Of a stretch of DNA of 64,000 nt, positions 1 through 12,241 are shown one piece after another. The stretch covers positions 4,311,024 to 4,375,023 of the forward strand of contig NC_044576.1 in assembly GCF_901933205.1 (NCBI RefSeq), in the 5' to 3' direction. This DNA is from Camarhynchus parvulus (taxonomy: Eukaryota; Chordata; Aves; Passeriformes; Thraupidae). Position numbers and translations under genes: made by a program. Each line of letters opens with the position of its first letter. Within the stretch, counting starts at the first letter, position 1. The notes under the pieces are model-generated. The model was not told the origin of the DNA, did no database searches, and saw only the letters and a list, made by a program, of their open reading frames with translations.

Positions 1-1257
1 CTCTGCAAAGATAAAACACGGCCCTACAGGGCACAATATTGTGTGTTCAGGGGCCTCTTTCTATCTGGAGCACTCCTGAGCTCCAGGTTTATCTATTAGG
101 ATTTATCTTTTACCAATAAAAGTGCCAGTTCTGGGATAATTCAAGGGTTTCACCAGAATCAATAGGATTTTCATGTGGTTCTCTACACTGTTACCTTCTA
201 GGACAGGGTCAGGAAAAAAGTAAAATAGAGAGAGGGGAAGGCAAGCAGAAATTCAGAATTCTCCCAGCTTCTGCACCAAAAAAGCAGGGCACAAAAAGCA
301 GGCATTATTCTGGAATTTGATTTAAATTAGATTCCTGGTATCTTTCAGCAAGACATAGAAATGATTCTTTTAATTATTTCAGATGAAATGCTACTGGAAA
401 TTTTGGGTTCCTGATACAATTCAAACTCAAAAGCAGGGAGAGCTCACACGTTTCCCTTGCTATGAATGTGCTCACTGAGGAGCAGCTGGCTTGGAAAAAG
501 AGATAAGAAGTTGGAGAGCTCCATCCCTTTTTCCTGGGGTCACTGGGACAGCAGTAGGAATGCACCTACTCGGACATTAATGCACAGTTACAACATGTTG
601 GAGATGAGGAGAAAACACAGAGGTTGCAACAAAGGATATTTTTGATCACTTGAGTTTTGAGTTTTTGATGACTCAAGCCATTTTTGATGACTTGAGTTTT
701 TTTGCCTGGTGGCAAAACCTGGATATCTGGAGGCAAGGAATCAAAACTTTATGATCAACATGAAGAAAATAGATGAAGTTCAGCAGTAGAAATACCCCAA
801 GTTCTCTTCTAAGGCTGCTTGTAAAAATCTCATTTTCCAGTACAATTTGGAGACATATTTTTCTTTTAAGATAATACTGCCAATGTCCACTATGGGCACC
901 TATTTGATGAAGGCCTAAACAATTTTATATACATAATTAGTCCCAAGAATGACATTTTTATTGCTACATCACCAACTCACTCTTTTTCCAATGGCATGGA
1001 GCCATGGGTTGGCTGTTGATTGCCTTCATGTACTGCCACATTTACAAACAATTACAGAGCAGCTGCCTCACTAAACCCTGGGTTTGTCTAAAACCTGACT
1101 GAAATATTGACTGCAGCTTATTTGGAGTGAAAGAAATCCTGCAAAAATCAGAAAATGTCTGTCAAATCCCTTAACAATCCTCTCTCAAATCCATGTGTAA
1201 AATTACAGGAAGATTTTGTGTAGGCTGCTGCTGCTACAGTAAACTATTCCCATCATG
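1..1257. other. Non-coding, no element recognised
   Basis: AT-rich single-copy-looking sequence. Three imperfect direct repeats of TTTTTGATGACTTGAG lie at about 638-697. Nothing else supported. Confidence 0.6.
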
Positions 1258-1503
1258 TTCCATAGAACAATGGGATGATTTGGGTTGGAAAGGACCTTAA
1301 AGTTCCAAAATTCCACTCCCTGCCTGGGCAGGGACACCTTCCACTACACCAGGATGATCCAAGCCCTGTTCATCCTGGATTTGGGCACTGCCAGGGATGC
1401 AGGGGCAGCCACAGCTGCTCTGGGCACCCTGTGCCAGGGCCTGCCCACCCTGCCAGGGAACAATTCCTAATTCCCAATATCCCATCTAAATCTGCTCTCT
1501 TTC
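1258..1503 (-). mobile_element. CR1 LINE 3' fragment
   Basis: GATTTGGGTTGGAAAGGACC near the left, then the CR1 block GGGCAGGGACACCTTCCACT and GCCAGGGAACAATTCCTAAT. CR1 sense is the minus strand. An AT-rich TTTA tract follows at about 1515-1553. Confidence 0.9.
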
Positions 1504-2555
1504 TACTATTAAGAAAAAAAAATATTTATTTATTTATATATTTATTTATTTCCTAGAGCTAAAGAGAGACATCAAGTTTAGATCAGATTCCCAGACCATT
1601 CTCCTGATGGCTCAGGGAGCTTGAAGAGATCCAGAATCTCCCACAACATGACCACAGCTGATCAGTGACAGATAAATGTGAGGGTTTTTTTCAGCAGGAC
1701 CAGTCCTGAGCTTTCATAGGAACTGATTTTTGCTGCTCTGGGGAGGAGGGCTCAGGAACATCCTCCCTGCCTTGGGAAGGGCAGCAGTGGGGTGGGAATT
1801 CAGGAGAGGACTAAGGAGGCAGGCTCCATTCTCTCTAGGGGCTTCCACAGGCAAGAGATCCTTCCCTACTCCCAGATTTTCTCCTCCCTCAGTCATTCCC
1901 TGCAGCTGGGACACCTCACCTGCCTGGAGGCAGCTGTTGGATGAAAGGCAGCAGCAATGGGATTGCTCCATTAATCCCAACCCACTAATCCCAAAACACG
2001 ACACAACAAACCCCTCCTTCCCAGTTTCACCTTCCTCCTCTCCCCAGGGCATTTGTGAGGCTGAGTTCCTTGTGCCTGGAGCAGTCTAGCCTTTTCCATG
2101 GAGCTCATGGCTCATTTTCCCAACCACAGCAATTTCACAGCTCAGTTTCCCTTTCCAAACCTTCCTCAGGCCACTCCTTGTTTTTCATCCCAAGTCTTTC
2201 TGGATGTGCCTCAATTTTCCAGTTGAGAAATGATGGCCTGAGGGCCATCAAAACCACAGCTTGGGCTTTTTTCCTCCCAAGAGATTAATTCATTGTCCTA
2301 TAAATCTCAATATTAAGTAAATTGAGCAATTATTTGTCCATTTTTATACGCCTTCACCTGAATCATCTGCACCCATGCACACGCCCAGGAAGAGTTTTCA
2401 TCATGCTGCTGAAAGTTATTTTAATAAAAGCTTCTAAATTGCTTTATTTTTCATTAAACAATATTATTAAAATAATGTTTGGTTATTGGAAAGAAATACG
2501 ACAGCAGGTTTGTTCTTGGATATTTATAAATTCACTGTAAGATGATGCAATACCA
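1504..2555. other. Non-coding; AT-rich right part
   Basis: Contains the TTTA tract at about 1515-1553, a GC-richer stretch with open frames on both strands at 1714-2090 that lacks any recognisable protein, and an AT-rich block at 2280-2540 with ATTAAACAATATTATTAAAA-type motifs that could be a conserved non-coding element. Confidence 0.4.
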
Positions 2556-2718
2556 ACAAGTTTGAGTTGGAAAAACCTTAAAGCTCATCTTGTTCCACCT
2601 CTGGCATGGGCAGGGACACCAGGACATCCTGGAATATTGGAAGGTGGTAGAGGATGGGAACTGAAGGAGCTTGAAGTTCATTTCCAACCCAAACCATTCC
2701 CTATCCTGTGATTCTACC
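2556..2718. mobile_element. Two CR1 3' ends in inverted orientation
   Basis: 2556-2630 reads as CR1 antisense (GAGTTGGAAAAACCTTAAAG, GGGCAGGGACACC) and 2631-2718 as CR1 sense ending TTTCCAACCCAAACCATTCC. The two 3' ends together form an imperfect inverted repeat. Confidence 0.75.
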
Positions 2719-3593
2719 CCCAAGAAATTACTCAGATACCATCAGAATTGGCACAACATAAAACCTCCTCAGAAAGGAGAAATAGATTTTATGTGAAGCT
2801 GTTTGAAATAAAAAATACAATAACCCACCTCAAACACTTTTTTTTTCTAATTTCTTTAAAAAAAATGTGATAGAAGCAGCCCTTTTGTATCATTTCTGAG
2901 CAGAACAGCTCAACTTTCAGCTGGAAAAGGTGGTGCTCTAGCACGTATTCTTGATTTGTATCCAGGAGGTCTCATCCAGAGCGCAGGATCCTGCATTGCA
3001 CAACACATTTCCTGGAGGTAAGAACCACCTGGAGAGAGTCCAGAGAGCTGCTCCACCTGGAATAACATTGGATCCATACCATGGATTCATCCATTCCAGG
3101 TTACTTGGAGAAGGGCTGGACAGAGGACACACATGATAACCACCCTCAAAGCAATAAACCACCAGGAGCCCTCATTCACCCTAAAAACCACAGATCCCTC
3201 ACTCTGCAGGAGCAGGATAAGGAGGAACAGGAAGTTTTTAATAGAGAGGTGAATGTTGGGAGAGATCCAGGAAAGTCTCCAGCCCTCTGCAACTCAGATG
3301 TTGCAAGAATTTCCCCCACCTACGACTCGGAGGAGATTATTCTTTGATTCTCCAGCCCACCATGACTCACCTGTTTAACCTTCATTTACCTCTTCCTAAT
3401 CTGAATTCCTCAATGTGGGACACCCACAAGGCACAGCTGCTTGGGAAGCGGGGCCATGGGAGCAGAGGTTTCTGGTGAATCAGTTCTCCTTCAAGCACAG
3501 GCCTGTAAGGCAAGAGGGAAGGATGAACAGCTCAGCCTGTCCTGGGAGCAGCCAGCTCAGAGCTTCAACCACAAGCAGATCATGAAATCACAA
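2719..3593. other. Non-coding; possible CR1 remnant
   Basis: GGAGAGAGTCCAGAGAGCTG at about 3030-3050 recalls the CR1 body in sense. The rest shows no feature apart from the shared flank starting at 3508. Confidence 0.4.
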
Positions 3594-3935
3594 CAGAATC
3601 ATGGAATATCCTGAGCTGGGAGGGATCCATAAGGATTATTAGCTGTTGTCCCTGCCTAGATCCCCCAACAATCCCACCCTGGGCATCCCTGGAGCAGTGT
3701 CCAAGCTCTCCTGGAGCTCTGGCAGCCTCGGGGCTGTGCCCATTCCCTGGGGAGCCTGGGCAGTGCCCAGCACCCTCTGGGGAAGAACCTTTCCCTAAAA
3801 TCCAACCTAAATGTCCTCTGTCACAGTTTCAGCCCTTCCCTGGGTCCTGTCCCTGTCCCAGAGAGAAGAGTTTGGAGCTGCAGCCCCTGGTGAGCTCTGC
3901 CCTCAGTCTCCTCCAGTGAACAATCCCAGTGCCCT
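3594..3935 (-). mobile_element. CR1 fragment, arm interrupted by an LTR
   Basis: Starts AGAATCATGGAATATCCTGA and runs into the solo LTR at 3936. The other arm resumes at 4397 (CCCTCAGCCACTCCTTGTAT) and can be followed to about 4500. Preceded at 3508-3593 by a flank shared with 8318-8385. Confidence 0.8.
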
Positions 3936-4396
3936 TGATGCCTTGAGAAGGCTGCCCTAGAACAGAGGCCAGACAGAGTTAAAGAATAAAGCAGGGATTT
4001 ATTAAAAGGATCTCCTCCATGGATCCACCTTGGGCAGCACAAGAGCCCAGCCAGGGCTGCACCCAAGGTGAACCAAAATGGTCACAAAATGGACACCTGG
4101 GCACGGGGTCTGTCACTTTGCTAAGTTCTGCTCCATTTGCATATTGGAGTTAATTGTCCAATTACAGCTTTAGGTTATGAAGTCCCATCCTGCTTGTTTT
4201 TCTCTCTTCAGCCCACGGTGTTTGTGCTCTTGGGCCTGAGATTTGGATCATTTGTCCTTGGTGCCCAGCTAGAGCAGGAATTGTTTTGTCTCCCTGCTCC
4301 GTGCAGAGAGCTCACCATCCCTTAATGTGAAGCTCAGAACTGCACACTAAAGCAGCACAGAATCTGGAAAATACAAAAGTTAAACCTGATGTATCA
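3936..4396 (-). mobile_element. Solo LTR nested in a CR1 copy
   Basis: Read on the minus strand this 461-bp element starts TGATACATC and ends GGCATCA. It carries AATAAATCCCTGC followed by the U5-like TAACTCTGTCTGGCCTCTG known from songbird LTRs. A 4-bp direct repeat AGGG flanks it (3932-3935 and 4397-4400). CR1 sequence stops at its left side and resumes at its right side. No internal viral genes are seen. Confidence 0.75.
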
Positions 4397-4500
4397 CCCT
4401 CAGCCACTCCTTGTATGGCCCTTCCAGACCCTTCCCCATCTCTGTGTCCCTCCTTCAGACCCCCTCCAGTGGATCTGGATCATTTTCTAACCCTCTGTTC
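4397..4500 (-). mobile_element. CR1 fragment, second arm after the LTR
   Basis: Continues the CR1 of 3594-3935; CATCTCTGTGTCCCTCC and the following CTTCAGACCCCCTCCAG match the CR1 body read antisense. Confidence 0.65.
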
Positions 4501-5594
4501 TCCTCCCCACCATCCCTAGGGATGATTTCCCCTGGCAAAGAACTCCAAAGGCTGTCTCTGAGGAGCAGCAGAATCCAGGTGTGCTGGGAAGAGGAGAAGC
4601 ACAGGTGTGAAGAGGAGTGTAGAGGTGACATTCCCATGGGATTAACCATGACTTCCTCCTTCCCAAGCAGAGAACATGCAGCAAGGTGCCTTTGAGGGAT
4701 GATTCCAAAGGTGTGTTCCCAAGCTGCTCACGCCACACACATCCTTCCAATCACACAGCTCCAGCAAAGGGCTTGCTCTGAATCACCCACAGATTGAACA
4801 TCTTACCACATCCCAAATATGGGAAGAGATCCTGCTAGAATTTGACTGGGATTTATAGAATGATACCAGAATCAAGGCGCTGATAATTCCCAAATTTCTG
4901 GCCTTGGGGCAGACTCTGTCTTTTGTTACTGCAATATGGAAAGCCAGAATTCAAAGCGGTGGGCTTGGAAATGATTCCTCAGCCAGGAAAAACCCAGGGG
5001 AAGAAAACAGGCCTCAGGAAAGAAAAATATATGTAAGACAATGATTTTTGAGTATTTGCTAGGGGAGATAGTCCAAACTGTGCCCTTTTAAAAGAGTGGG
5101 AAAGTGCAGCTAAATCTTTCAGAATGCTAACAGCCCTTTTGCATTTCATCTGGCAGGTCCCAGGTGGGTTGCAGACTAATTACCTCAAAATGCACCTGCT
5201 CACAGCTGGAGAGCAGATGTGCAGCTCTGGAATGCTCAGGGTTCAGGATACCTGATCCTTGAGGCTGCAAAACCATGTAGTCCACAGAAATGCTTGCTAG
5301 GAATCAATCAATGAATTCTGGTGTTAAATGGAATTAAAAATCCTCTTCCTGAATTGCAGCAAGGAGCTCATTGCCTTAAACCTACAAAGGTTAATTTTTT
5401 TTCTTTCTTTCTTAATTTTGCAGTGCAGAGCAGGAGCTGGGTTTTGTAGCTTGAAACACCCTCCTCTTCTCTTGTTCTTTCTTTTCTCCAGTACCTCCTT
5501 CTACCTCATGGATTGTATTTAAGTGATCATCATATCCTGCCTGCAATGCAAAAAAGTTTGTGCTGTCTGGTTTTCCACTTAATAATGGAATTTC
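4501..5594. other. Non-coding, nothing recognised
   Basis: Open frames of up to 94 codons occur but show no family resemblance and overlap on opposite strands. Confidence 0.5.
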
Positions 5595-5761
5595 AGGGTC
5601 CCTGAGGCTGGAAAATCCCTGCCAGCCCATGGAGTCCCAGCTGTGCCCAGGGCCCACCTTGTCCCCAGCCCAGAGCACTGAGTGCCACCTCCAGCCCTTC
5701 CTGGGACACCTGCAGGGCTGGGCACTGCAAAGCTGCCTGGGCAGCCCCTGGCAAGGCCTGA
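5595..5761 (-). mobile_element. CR1 fragment, arm interrupted by an LTR-like insert
   Basis: CCTGAGGCTGGAAAATCCCT through CTGGCAAGGCCTGA. Continues at 6169 after the insert; the intact arrangement is visible on the opposite strand at 27205-27425. Confidence 0.8.
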
Positions 5762-6168
5762 AATTGAATTCCAAACTGGAATGATAGAACTGGGATTATG
5801 GGTGTGGAGTTTGAATAGAAGTGTGTAATATCACATGGTGGGAAACTTAACAGTTTAAGGTTTTAGAATACAGTAATATATATAAACAAAATGGAGGTTT
5901 TGGGGCAGAGACTGATCCTTCTTCTTAAAATTCTTCTCCATGGGTTTGGGTTGTTTTGTGTAACTGGATAAGAAAGTCTGCATTGCAGGCCATGGGTGGT
6001 TGGTTATTGGGTTAAAAGTAAAAATAATTCAGGTGTCATTTCTTAATTGGATAGTTTATCCTTAAAAGGCCTTGTAGAGAGAGAGATGGAGCTCCATTTT
6101 TAGTTTGTTAGAGTGAAGTCCTGTAGAACTCAGGGTTTGTGAGACTGTAACATAGATAAGAACCAATT
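5762..6168 (+). mobile_element. LTR-like insertion inside a CR1 copy
   Basis: About 405 bp separate two halves of one CR1 copy, which joins up as a single block in the related copy at 27205-27425. The insert has a promoter-like first half (TATATATAAACAAAATGG), TTAAAAGGCC later, and a right end resembling avian LTR R-U5 (TGTAACATAGATAAGAACC). A direct repeat AATT flanks it, but clean TG...CA ends are not visible, so the boundaries are approximate. Confidence 0.55.
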
Positions 6169-6475
6169 CACCCTTTGCATGCAGAAATTCCTGCTGCTGG
6201 CCAAGCTGAGCCTCCCCTGGCCCAGCTTGAGGCCCTTTCCCCTTGTCCTGTCCCTGTTCCCTGGCAGCACAGCCCGACCCCCCCTGGCTGTCCCCTCCTG
6301 GCAGGGAGTTGTGCAGAGCCACAAGGTCCCCCTGAGCCTCCTTTGCTCCAGGCTGAGCCCCTTGCCAGCTCCCTCAGCCCCTCCTGGGGCTCCAGCCCCT
6401 TCCCCAGCTCCGTTCCCTGCCCTGGACACGCTCCAGCCCATCCATGTCCTTCTAGTGGGGCTCCCAAAATAGAGA
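6169..6475 (-). mobile_element. CR1 fragment, second arm
   Basis: CACCCTTTGCATGCAGAAAT through GGGGCTCCCAAAAT; very similar to 27205-27350 and to 63850-64000 read on the other strand. Long frames across it on both strands are not genes. Confidence 0.85.
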
Positions 6476-8016
6476 GTGCAGATGTGGCCTCCTGCCTGGC
6501 AGATGTGGCCACATCTGGGCTTCAGCTGTGACCTCTGGATCAGACTGAGGCCTCTCACCTGTTGTGTGTCCTGACCTCCAGGCTCACAGTGTCCTCTCAA
6601 GGTTTGTTATTTATCTGATGCCCATCCCAACAAGAGAGGTTTGGGAAACCCCAAATCTGAGATCCCCCCACAAGCTAGGGGCAGGATCTGTGCATTCCCA
6701 CAGATCTGGGAGCCAGGATGGAGCTGCCATTACCTTCAGCAGTCACAAATGGTTGTGCCAAGCCAGATTTTAGGCACCGACAGAAACAAACACAGGGCAG
6801 AGCTGGAGACTGGGAAGATCAGGAGTGTGCAGGCTGCTGAATGAGCATGGAAATGCAGCCATGGGGATACTGCTCAGCAAGGTAAATTGCTTCTGGCAGC
6901 TGCCAACCCACTTGTTTTGCTGTTCCCATTTTACACCACCATTTAATCACAGAATCCCAGGATCACCGAGGCTGGAAAAGCTCTCCCAGCTCTCTCAGCA
7001 TTACAAAAACACCCCAATTTTCTCTTCCTGGCCTTCATCTTTTTTCCCCGTCTCACACACTTTGCCCAAACAACAGGAATAAATTATTCCATGGGATACT
7101 CACACCCATCTTTAGACATGACAGCAACAAAGACACTTCCTCACAGTCTTAGTGATGCACACTAAGATAAACTTGAATTACTGCTGAACAAAAAGCACCC
7201 ACAAAAAGCCTTATCTGAGGAGCTGCAGCACCTCTGGAAATCATGAACTGATCAGCAGCAGTGGTTCAAGTTCCTTGTTTTCCTAGGAGCATTAATATTT
7301 AGGTCTTCCTGCCTGAAACATTTGGAAAGCCTCGTTAAAAATGTTGTTGGACAAGGCAGGCTCCGCAGTGTCTGTTTGGAAATCCAGCCCTTACAGCACA
7401 GGAAAAACCACACATGGGGCAGAAAGGATAAAAATTACTTCAAAAGGAGCAACTGAGGGTTTCAGCACCACCCCTGTCCCCAAGTGGATCAAGCAAACAC
7501 AGGATGCACCATGATTGTGTTGGAAAAAAACAAGGAGCAAGGCATGGCACTGATTAACAGCTCTGGAGAGGCAGCACAGGGAATTTGTGCTGAGTTTGTG
7601 CAGTTTGAGTTTAGGTGAGGGGTGGTTAGGGGATGTGTCAGACTGCAGGGGCTGGCAGCCCACCTTCCTAATGACCCCCAGGCGGAGCAACAAGGCTTTT
7701 TCTGCCTCAAAAGCCCTTTGCAGAGATTAATTCTCCCCATGACACATCACTGAGCATTAAAGGGGTGATTGGTACCAAAGTGGATCAAGAAACCCAGGAG
7801 ATTTTGCCCTGGCAGCTGGACAAAGTGAACACACACCTCTAAATCCTGTTGGAACCACAAACTCTGCAGTTGCTGCTGAAATCCACAGCTCAGCTGATGG
7901 GCAGAAAGGAGGAGTGCCAAATTGGGGATTTATATATTCCAGAGGGTCATAAGAACACCAGAATGAGGAGTTTCCTTGTCAGGAACAGACCTGCAGCCTT
8001 TGGGGACTGCTGCTTG
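6476..8016. other. Non-coding, only a short CR1 end inside
   Basis: Apart from 6948-7000 nothing is recognised; frames of up to 100 codons on the minus strand (7391-7740) look like noise. Confidence 0.5.
6948..7000 (-). mobile_element. Short CR1 3' end
   Basis: ATCACAGAATCCCAGGATCA then GGCTGGAAAAGCTC. Confidence 0.6.
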
Positions 8017-8310
8017 TGCCACCCCAGCCATGGCAGGGACACCTTCCACCGTCCCAGGCTGCTCCAGCCTGGCCTTGGGCACTGCCAGGGATGCAGGGGC
8101 AGCCCCAGCTGCTCTGGGCACCCTGTGCCAGGGCCTGCCCACCCTGCCAGGGAACAATTCCTAAATCCCAATATCCCTTCCAGCCCTGCCCTCTGGCACT
8201 GGGAAGCCATTCCCTGTGTCCTGTCCCTCCATCCTTTGTGAAAAGTTCTTCTCCTTCTTTCTCCTCAGGTCCCTAAATGTCCTGACAAGGTCACAATGTC
8301 ACATTCACTG
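8017..8310 (-). mobile_element. CR1 LINE 3' fragment
   Basis: GGCAGGGACACCTTCCACCG, GGCCTTGGGCACTGCCAGGG and GGAACAATTCCTAAATCCCA in order. Confidence 0.9.
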
Positions 8311-8317
8311 GACAAGA

Positions 8318-8625
8318 GGGAAGGATGAACAGCTCAGCCTGCCCTGGGAGCAGCCAGCTCAGAGCTTCAGCTGCCAGCAGATCAGAGAATCATGGAATAT
8401 CCTGAGCTGGGAGGGATCCATAAGGATTATTAGCTGTTGTCCCTGCCCAGACACCCCAACAATCCCACTCTGGGCATCCCTGGAGCAGTGTCCAAGCTCT
8501 CCTGGAGCTCTGGCAGCCTCAGGGCTGTGCCCATTCCCTGGGGAGCCTGGGCAGTGCCCAGCACCCTCTGGGGAAGAACCTTGCCCTGAAATCCAACCTA
8601 AACCCTCCTGGCACAGCTCCATGTC
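8318..8625 (-). mobile_element. CR1 copy plus flank shared with 3508-3805
   Basis: AAGAGGGAAGGATGAACAGC begins a block that recurs at 3513 with few changes, including about 70 bp before the usual CR1 3' end at GAGAATCATGGAATATCC. Confidence 0.8.
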
Positions 8626-10189
8626 CTTTTCATTTTGCTAAGTTTCTTCATCGAGAAGATTTTAGATTATAAAACTGGCATATGAATCCCAGGTAATTCC
8701 TGAGTCCTGGTTTCACCCTCACAGTCTCGTCTGTGTGAGCTGATGGCATTCCCCCGGTATTTCTCCATTTGAAACAAAGCTTCTTGGGCCTTTTTTCCCC
8801 CAAAAAAGAATTGGAAAGAGATGAAGCCAACCCTCAGGAGAGCCAGGGAGATTTGTGAGACCTGTGGGCAAAACTTGACTCCTATTTATCCTCCCTGCAC
8901 AGGGCATCTCTGTCTTGGGGGACCACTGACCTGCATAATGCCCACAGAATTAGGAGGAAATGAAGAAAGAGAATTTCATTCTCAACAGATCCCGTTTAAA
9001 AGTAATGCAGTGGCAAATCCAGCCATGTAGGAAGAATGACTTTGCAAACAGATTACAATTAATGGTCAGACCTGATCATCTGAAGGACTTTTCCAACCTA
9101 AACAATTCTATGAACCCTTCCTGGAAAAGCCTTGTTGTTAAAGAGCTCTTTGATGTTCTAAACATAGCCTGATATTAAGATTTTACAAAGAAAAAGTAAA
9201 AGTTGGAGAGAAAATAAACTCTTGCTGGGAACAGGACCTAAACAAAACTTAGGAAAAATAGGGAAGGGCTAATGGCTGTATTTTATCAAAGTTAGACTGA
9301 TAATTAAATTATTAACAGATTTTTTTCATAACAAGTATTGACTTCAGTGACCTGGAGTCACCTACATGTGTGTTTTGAGGCTGATCACTCATCTTCTGCC
9401 ATAAAATGGTTTTTATCGGGTTTATTAAAATGGATATTATTTTTCTTGCCAGATAAAGTGGTTGAATTTTACTGCTGGCTTGGACCAAGCTGAAGTTTTG
9501 GCTTCCCATTTTATAAAGACTGGACTGCAGCAGTCAGAACTCCTCTCTGCTTTCATTGCATGGCAGGGCAGCAAATTCCTTCATCCCAGAGCTGACTGTC
9601 AAGATCAAATTTCATCTCAGGAGAAGTCAAGGGCACAACTGAAGTCAGGCAACAGAACAGACCTCTTCCATGTTTTTCTTTTGTCCCTGTGCTCCTTCAG
9701 CACTACAGTTTCCTGTAAGGACAGGAATTAATCTCCAAAAATATTGTCTTCACTGATACTCCTGTAAAAGATTTCTTCAGTTGGTTTACAGGCAGAACAA
9801 TTATATTTTTTAAAATTAAGATATCAAACTATCACAATTCCAGCCTGTAAATAAGTCCTTTATAAATTCTAAATTTTTTTTGGTAGGCTTGTTGTCAGGG
9901 CCTTCCGAAATTTGCCATTCTACCTGTGATCCGTGTATCAAAGACAAACATTTTATAGGAATATTCTGCATTTTCTAAGCAAGGAATGTGTGGCTAATTC
10001 ACCCCTAAGGCACCATCACCTGCATGTGGGGAAAGCACAGTTGGTGCCTTTAGGGTCCTGCATCCATGGAAGTGAGGGCAGCCTGAGCCATGTGGTGATC
10101 CTGCAGCCTTCCAGCTGGGAATGATGTCCCAGAGACAGCCAGAAATAAATACAGAAATATATTTAAATCTATAAATATAATCCTGAGGT
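8626..10189. other. Non-coding, only a short CR1 end inside
   Basis: Moderately AT-rich; no gene or element recognised beyond 9066-9118. Confidence 0.5.
9066..9118 (+). mobile_element. Short CR1 3' end
   Basis: AGACCTGATCATCTGAAGGA, then TTCCAACCTAAACAATTCTA. Confidence 0.7.
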
Positions 10190-10638
10190 CCCCAGCATGG
10201 GAAGGACATGGAGGTGTTGGAATGAGTCTGGGGGAAGCCATGGAGGTGATGAGGAAAGAGCTGGGAGGGCTGGGAGAAGAAAGGCTCTGGGGTGACCAAA
10301 TTGTGCTTTGCAGGGCCTGAAGGGGCCACAGGAAATATGGAGGGGGATTTTGGACAAGGGATGGAGGCACAGGACACAGGGAATGGCTTCTCAGTGCCAG
10401 AGGGCAGGGCTGGATGGGATATTGGGAATCAGGAATTGTTCCCTGGCAGGGTGGGCAGGCCCTGGCACAGCTGGGGCTGCCCCTGGATCCCTGGCAGTGC
10501 CCAAGGCCAGGCTGGACTTTGGGGCTTGGAGCAGCCTGGGACAGTGGGAGGTGTCCCTGCCCATGGCAAGGGTGGCACTGGATGGGCTTTAAGGTCCCTT
10601 CCAACCCAAACCATTCCATAGTTCTGTGATTCCAGAGC
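10190..10638 (+). mobile_element. CR1 LINE 3' fragment
   Basis: A ~450-bp copy read in sense: GGGATATTGGGAATCAGGAA, GGCACTGGATGGGCTTTAAG and CCAACCCAAACCATTCC at the end. Frames up to 189 codons across it are artefacts. Confidence 0.9.
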
Positions 10639-10655
10639 TGTTTCTGCCACAGTTT

Positions 10656-10745
10656 TCACAGAATCATGGAAAACCCTGCCTTGGAAGGGACCCACAAGAA
10701 TTCCAGCTCCTGCCCCTGCACAGGCCCACCCCAAACTTCTGTGCT
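10656..10745 (-). mobile_element. CR1 3' end in inverted position to its neighbour
   Basis: TCACAGAATCATGGAAAACC and TTGGAAGGGACCCACAAG, facing the CR1 at 10190-10638 tail to tail with an 18-bp gap. Confidence 0.75.
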
Positions 10746-12181
10746 GTTTAAACTGGTGCTTCCCTAAACCCTCGCAGTCCTTCTCCAACCCTCCCAGCTG
10801 TGCAGTACCTGCTCCAAACCCTCACTGCACACTCCTGCAGCATCCCACATTCCCAGCTTTCCCAGCCCCTGGGCACTGGGATTGCTCCATGACTGATGTG
10901 TTTTGAAATGCTCCTGGAATTTCCATCCTGCCATTCCACATGCTGGCTGCACCCCCAAACCATGCCCAGCCCTCCTAAAATCAGGTTTGTGGCTGTCCAC
11001 AGCTGTTCCTGTTCCCAAACCCAGCTTGGAAACCTCTATCCTGAGTCCTGGCATATTCAAGACACAGGATTTGGGGTGAAAAAGGGGGAATTTGTCCCGG
11101 GTCAGAGTGGGGATTGAGACCAGGCCACTCCTCAGCATCAAACAGCTGCTTTGGGGACTTGCAGGCACACATGGGCTGCTGTTATCCCCAGTGGGACTTT
11201 TTTTTGGAAGTGGAGGCTCATTAACATCAGGGCAGGCTGCAGCATCTGGCCACAAGAACATCAATTAGTTGCCTACCAAGTTATCCAGCAGCAGACAAAG
11301 GCAGATTTCCAGCACTCCAACCAAATGGGTTTGTAAAAGAAATAAGCTACAAGTTCAGGCAGTCGGTGCCAAGTCAACTCTGTGTTCACCAGGTTTGCTA
11401 CAAGAAACAGAGGAAATGGAGGTTTGGCTTTCTAACAAAGGAACATCCTTTGGGACCTAAAGAAAGAAAAAAATAAAAAAGACATTTCCTGTCTGCCACT
11501 TCAACTCAGGATGCAGAGCTGGTGTGGAGAAATCTTTATTCCCCCAGAAAAAAAAAAATGACAGTGCTGTACATACCCTTCCTTGAATCATTGCATCTTT
11601 CTGCATCCAATTTCCATCCTCTCTGCCTGAGGACAGCTCGGTTGAAGCTGCTGTAATTGGAAATGATCCAAAAGGAAGCACAGAGGAGTTCCATGGAAGT
11701 GGGGCTGTCAGTCAAAAGCATTCCAGCAGCTGGGAGCACCTCAGAGATGCCCCCAAGCCTTGGGAGTTGGAGGCACTCAGAGGTGATTTTTAAAAATAGG
11801 ATCCTGCAGCACATGAACGAGCTGAACCTACCTCCAGTGAATTCCAGGATTTGAGTTGTTCCTCTTCACCTTCAGCAGAATAATGGAAGCTCACCCCTGG
11901 AAGAACTGAAACCCACAGCCAAAGCCTTGACTGCAGACACATTGCTGACAAAACTGCCAGGATTTAGGTGCTGAACTCACTGCACTTCACCTTTGCCTGT
12001 TCTCCAGCTCCTCTTGCTGACAGTGGGATTTTTGGAGAAAAAGGTAGGAAAGGTATCCCAAAGGTAGGGGAAAGAGTGGGATTTTTGGCACTGGCTTGAA
12101 GCAATGATAGTTTGATATCATCTCCACCAAAGTTTGAGATGCCCTGGAGATGTAGCCACGGTTTAAAACCTCTTCATTGCT

Positions 12182-12241
<60 letters not shown>

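Noticed and set aside
10050..10619. 189-codon minus-strand frame.
   Set aside because: Runs over a CR1 copy against its sense; the same peptide fragments recur at every CR1 in the window.
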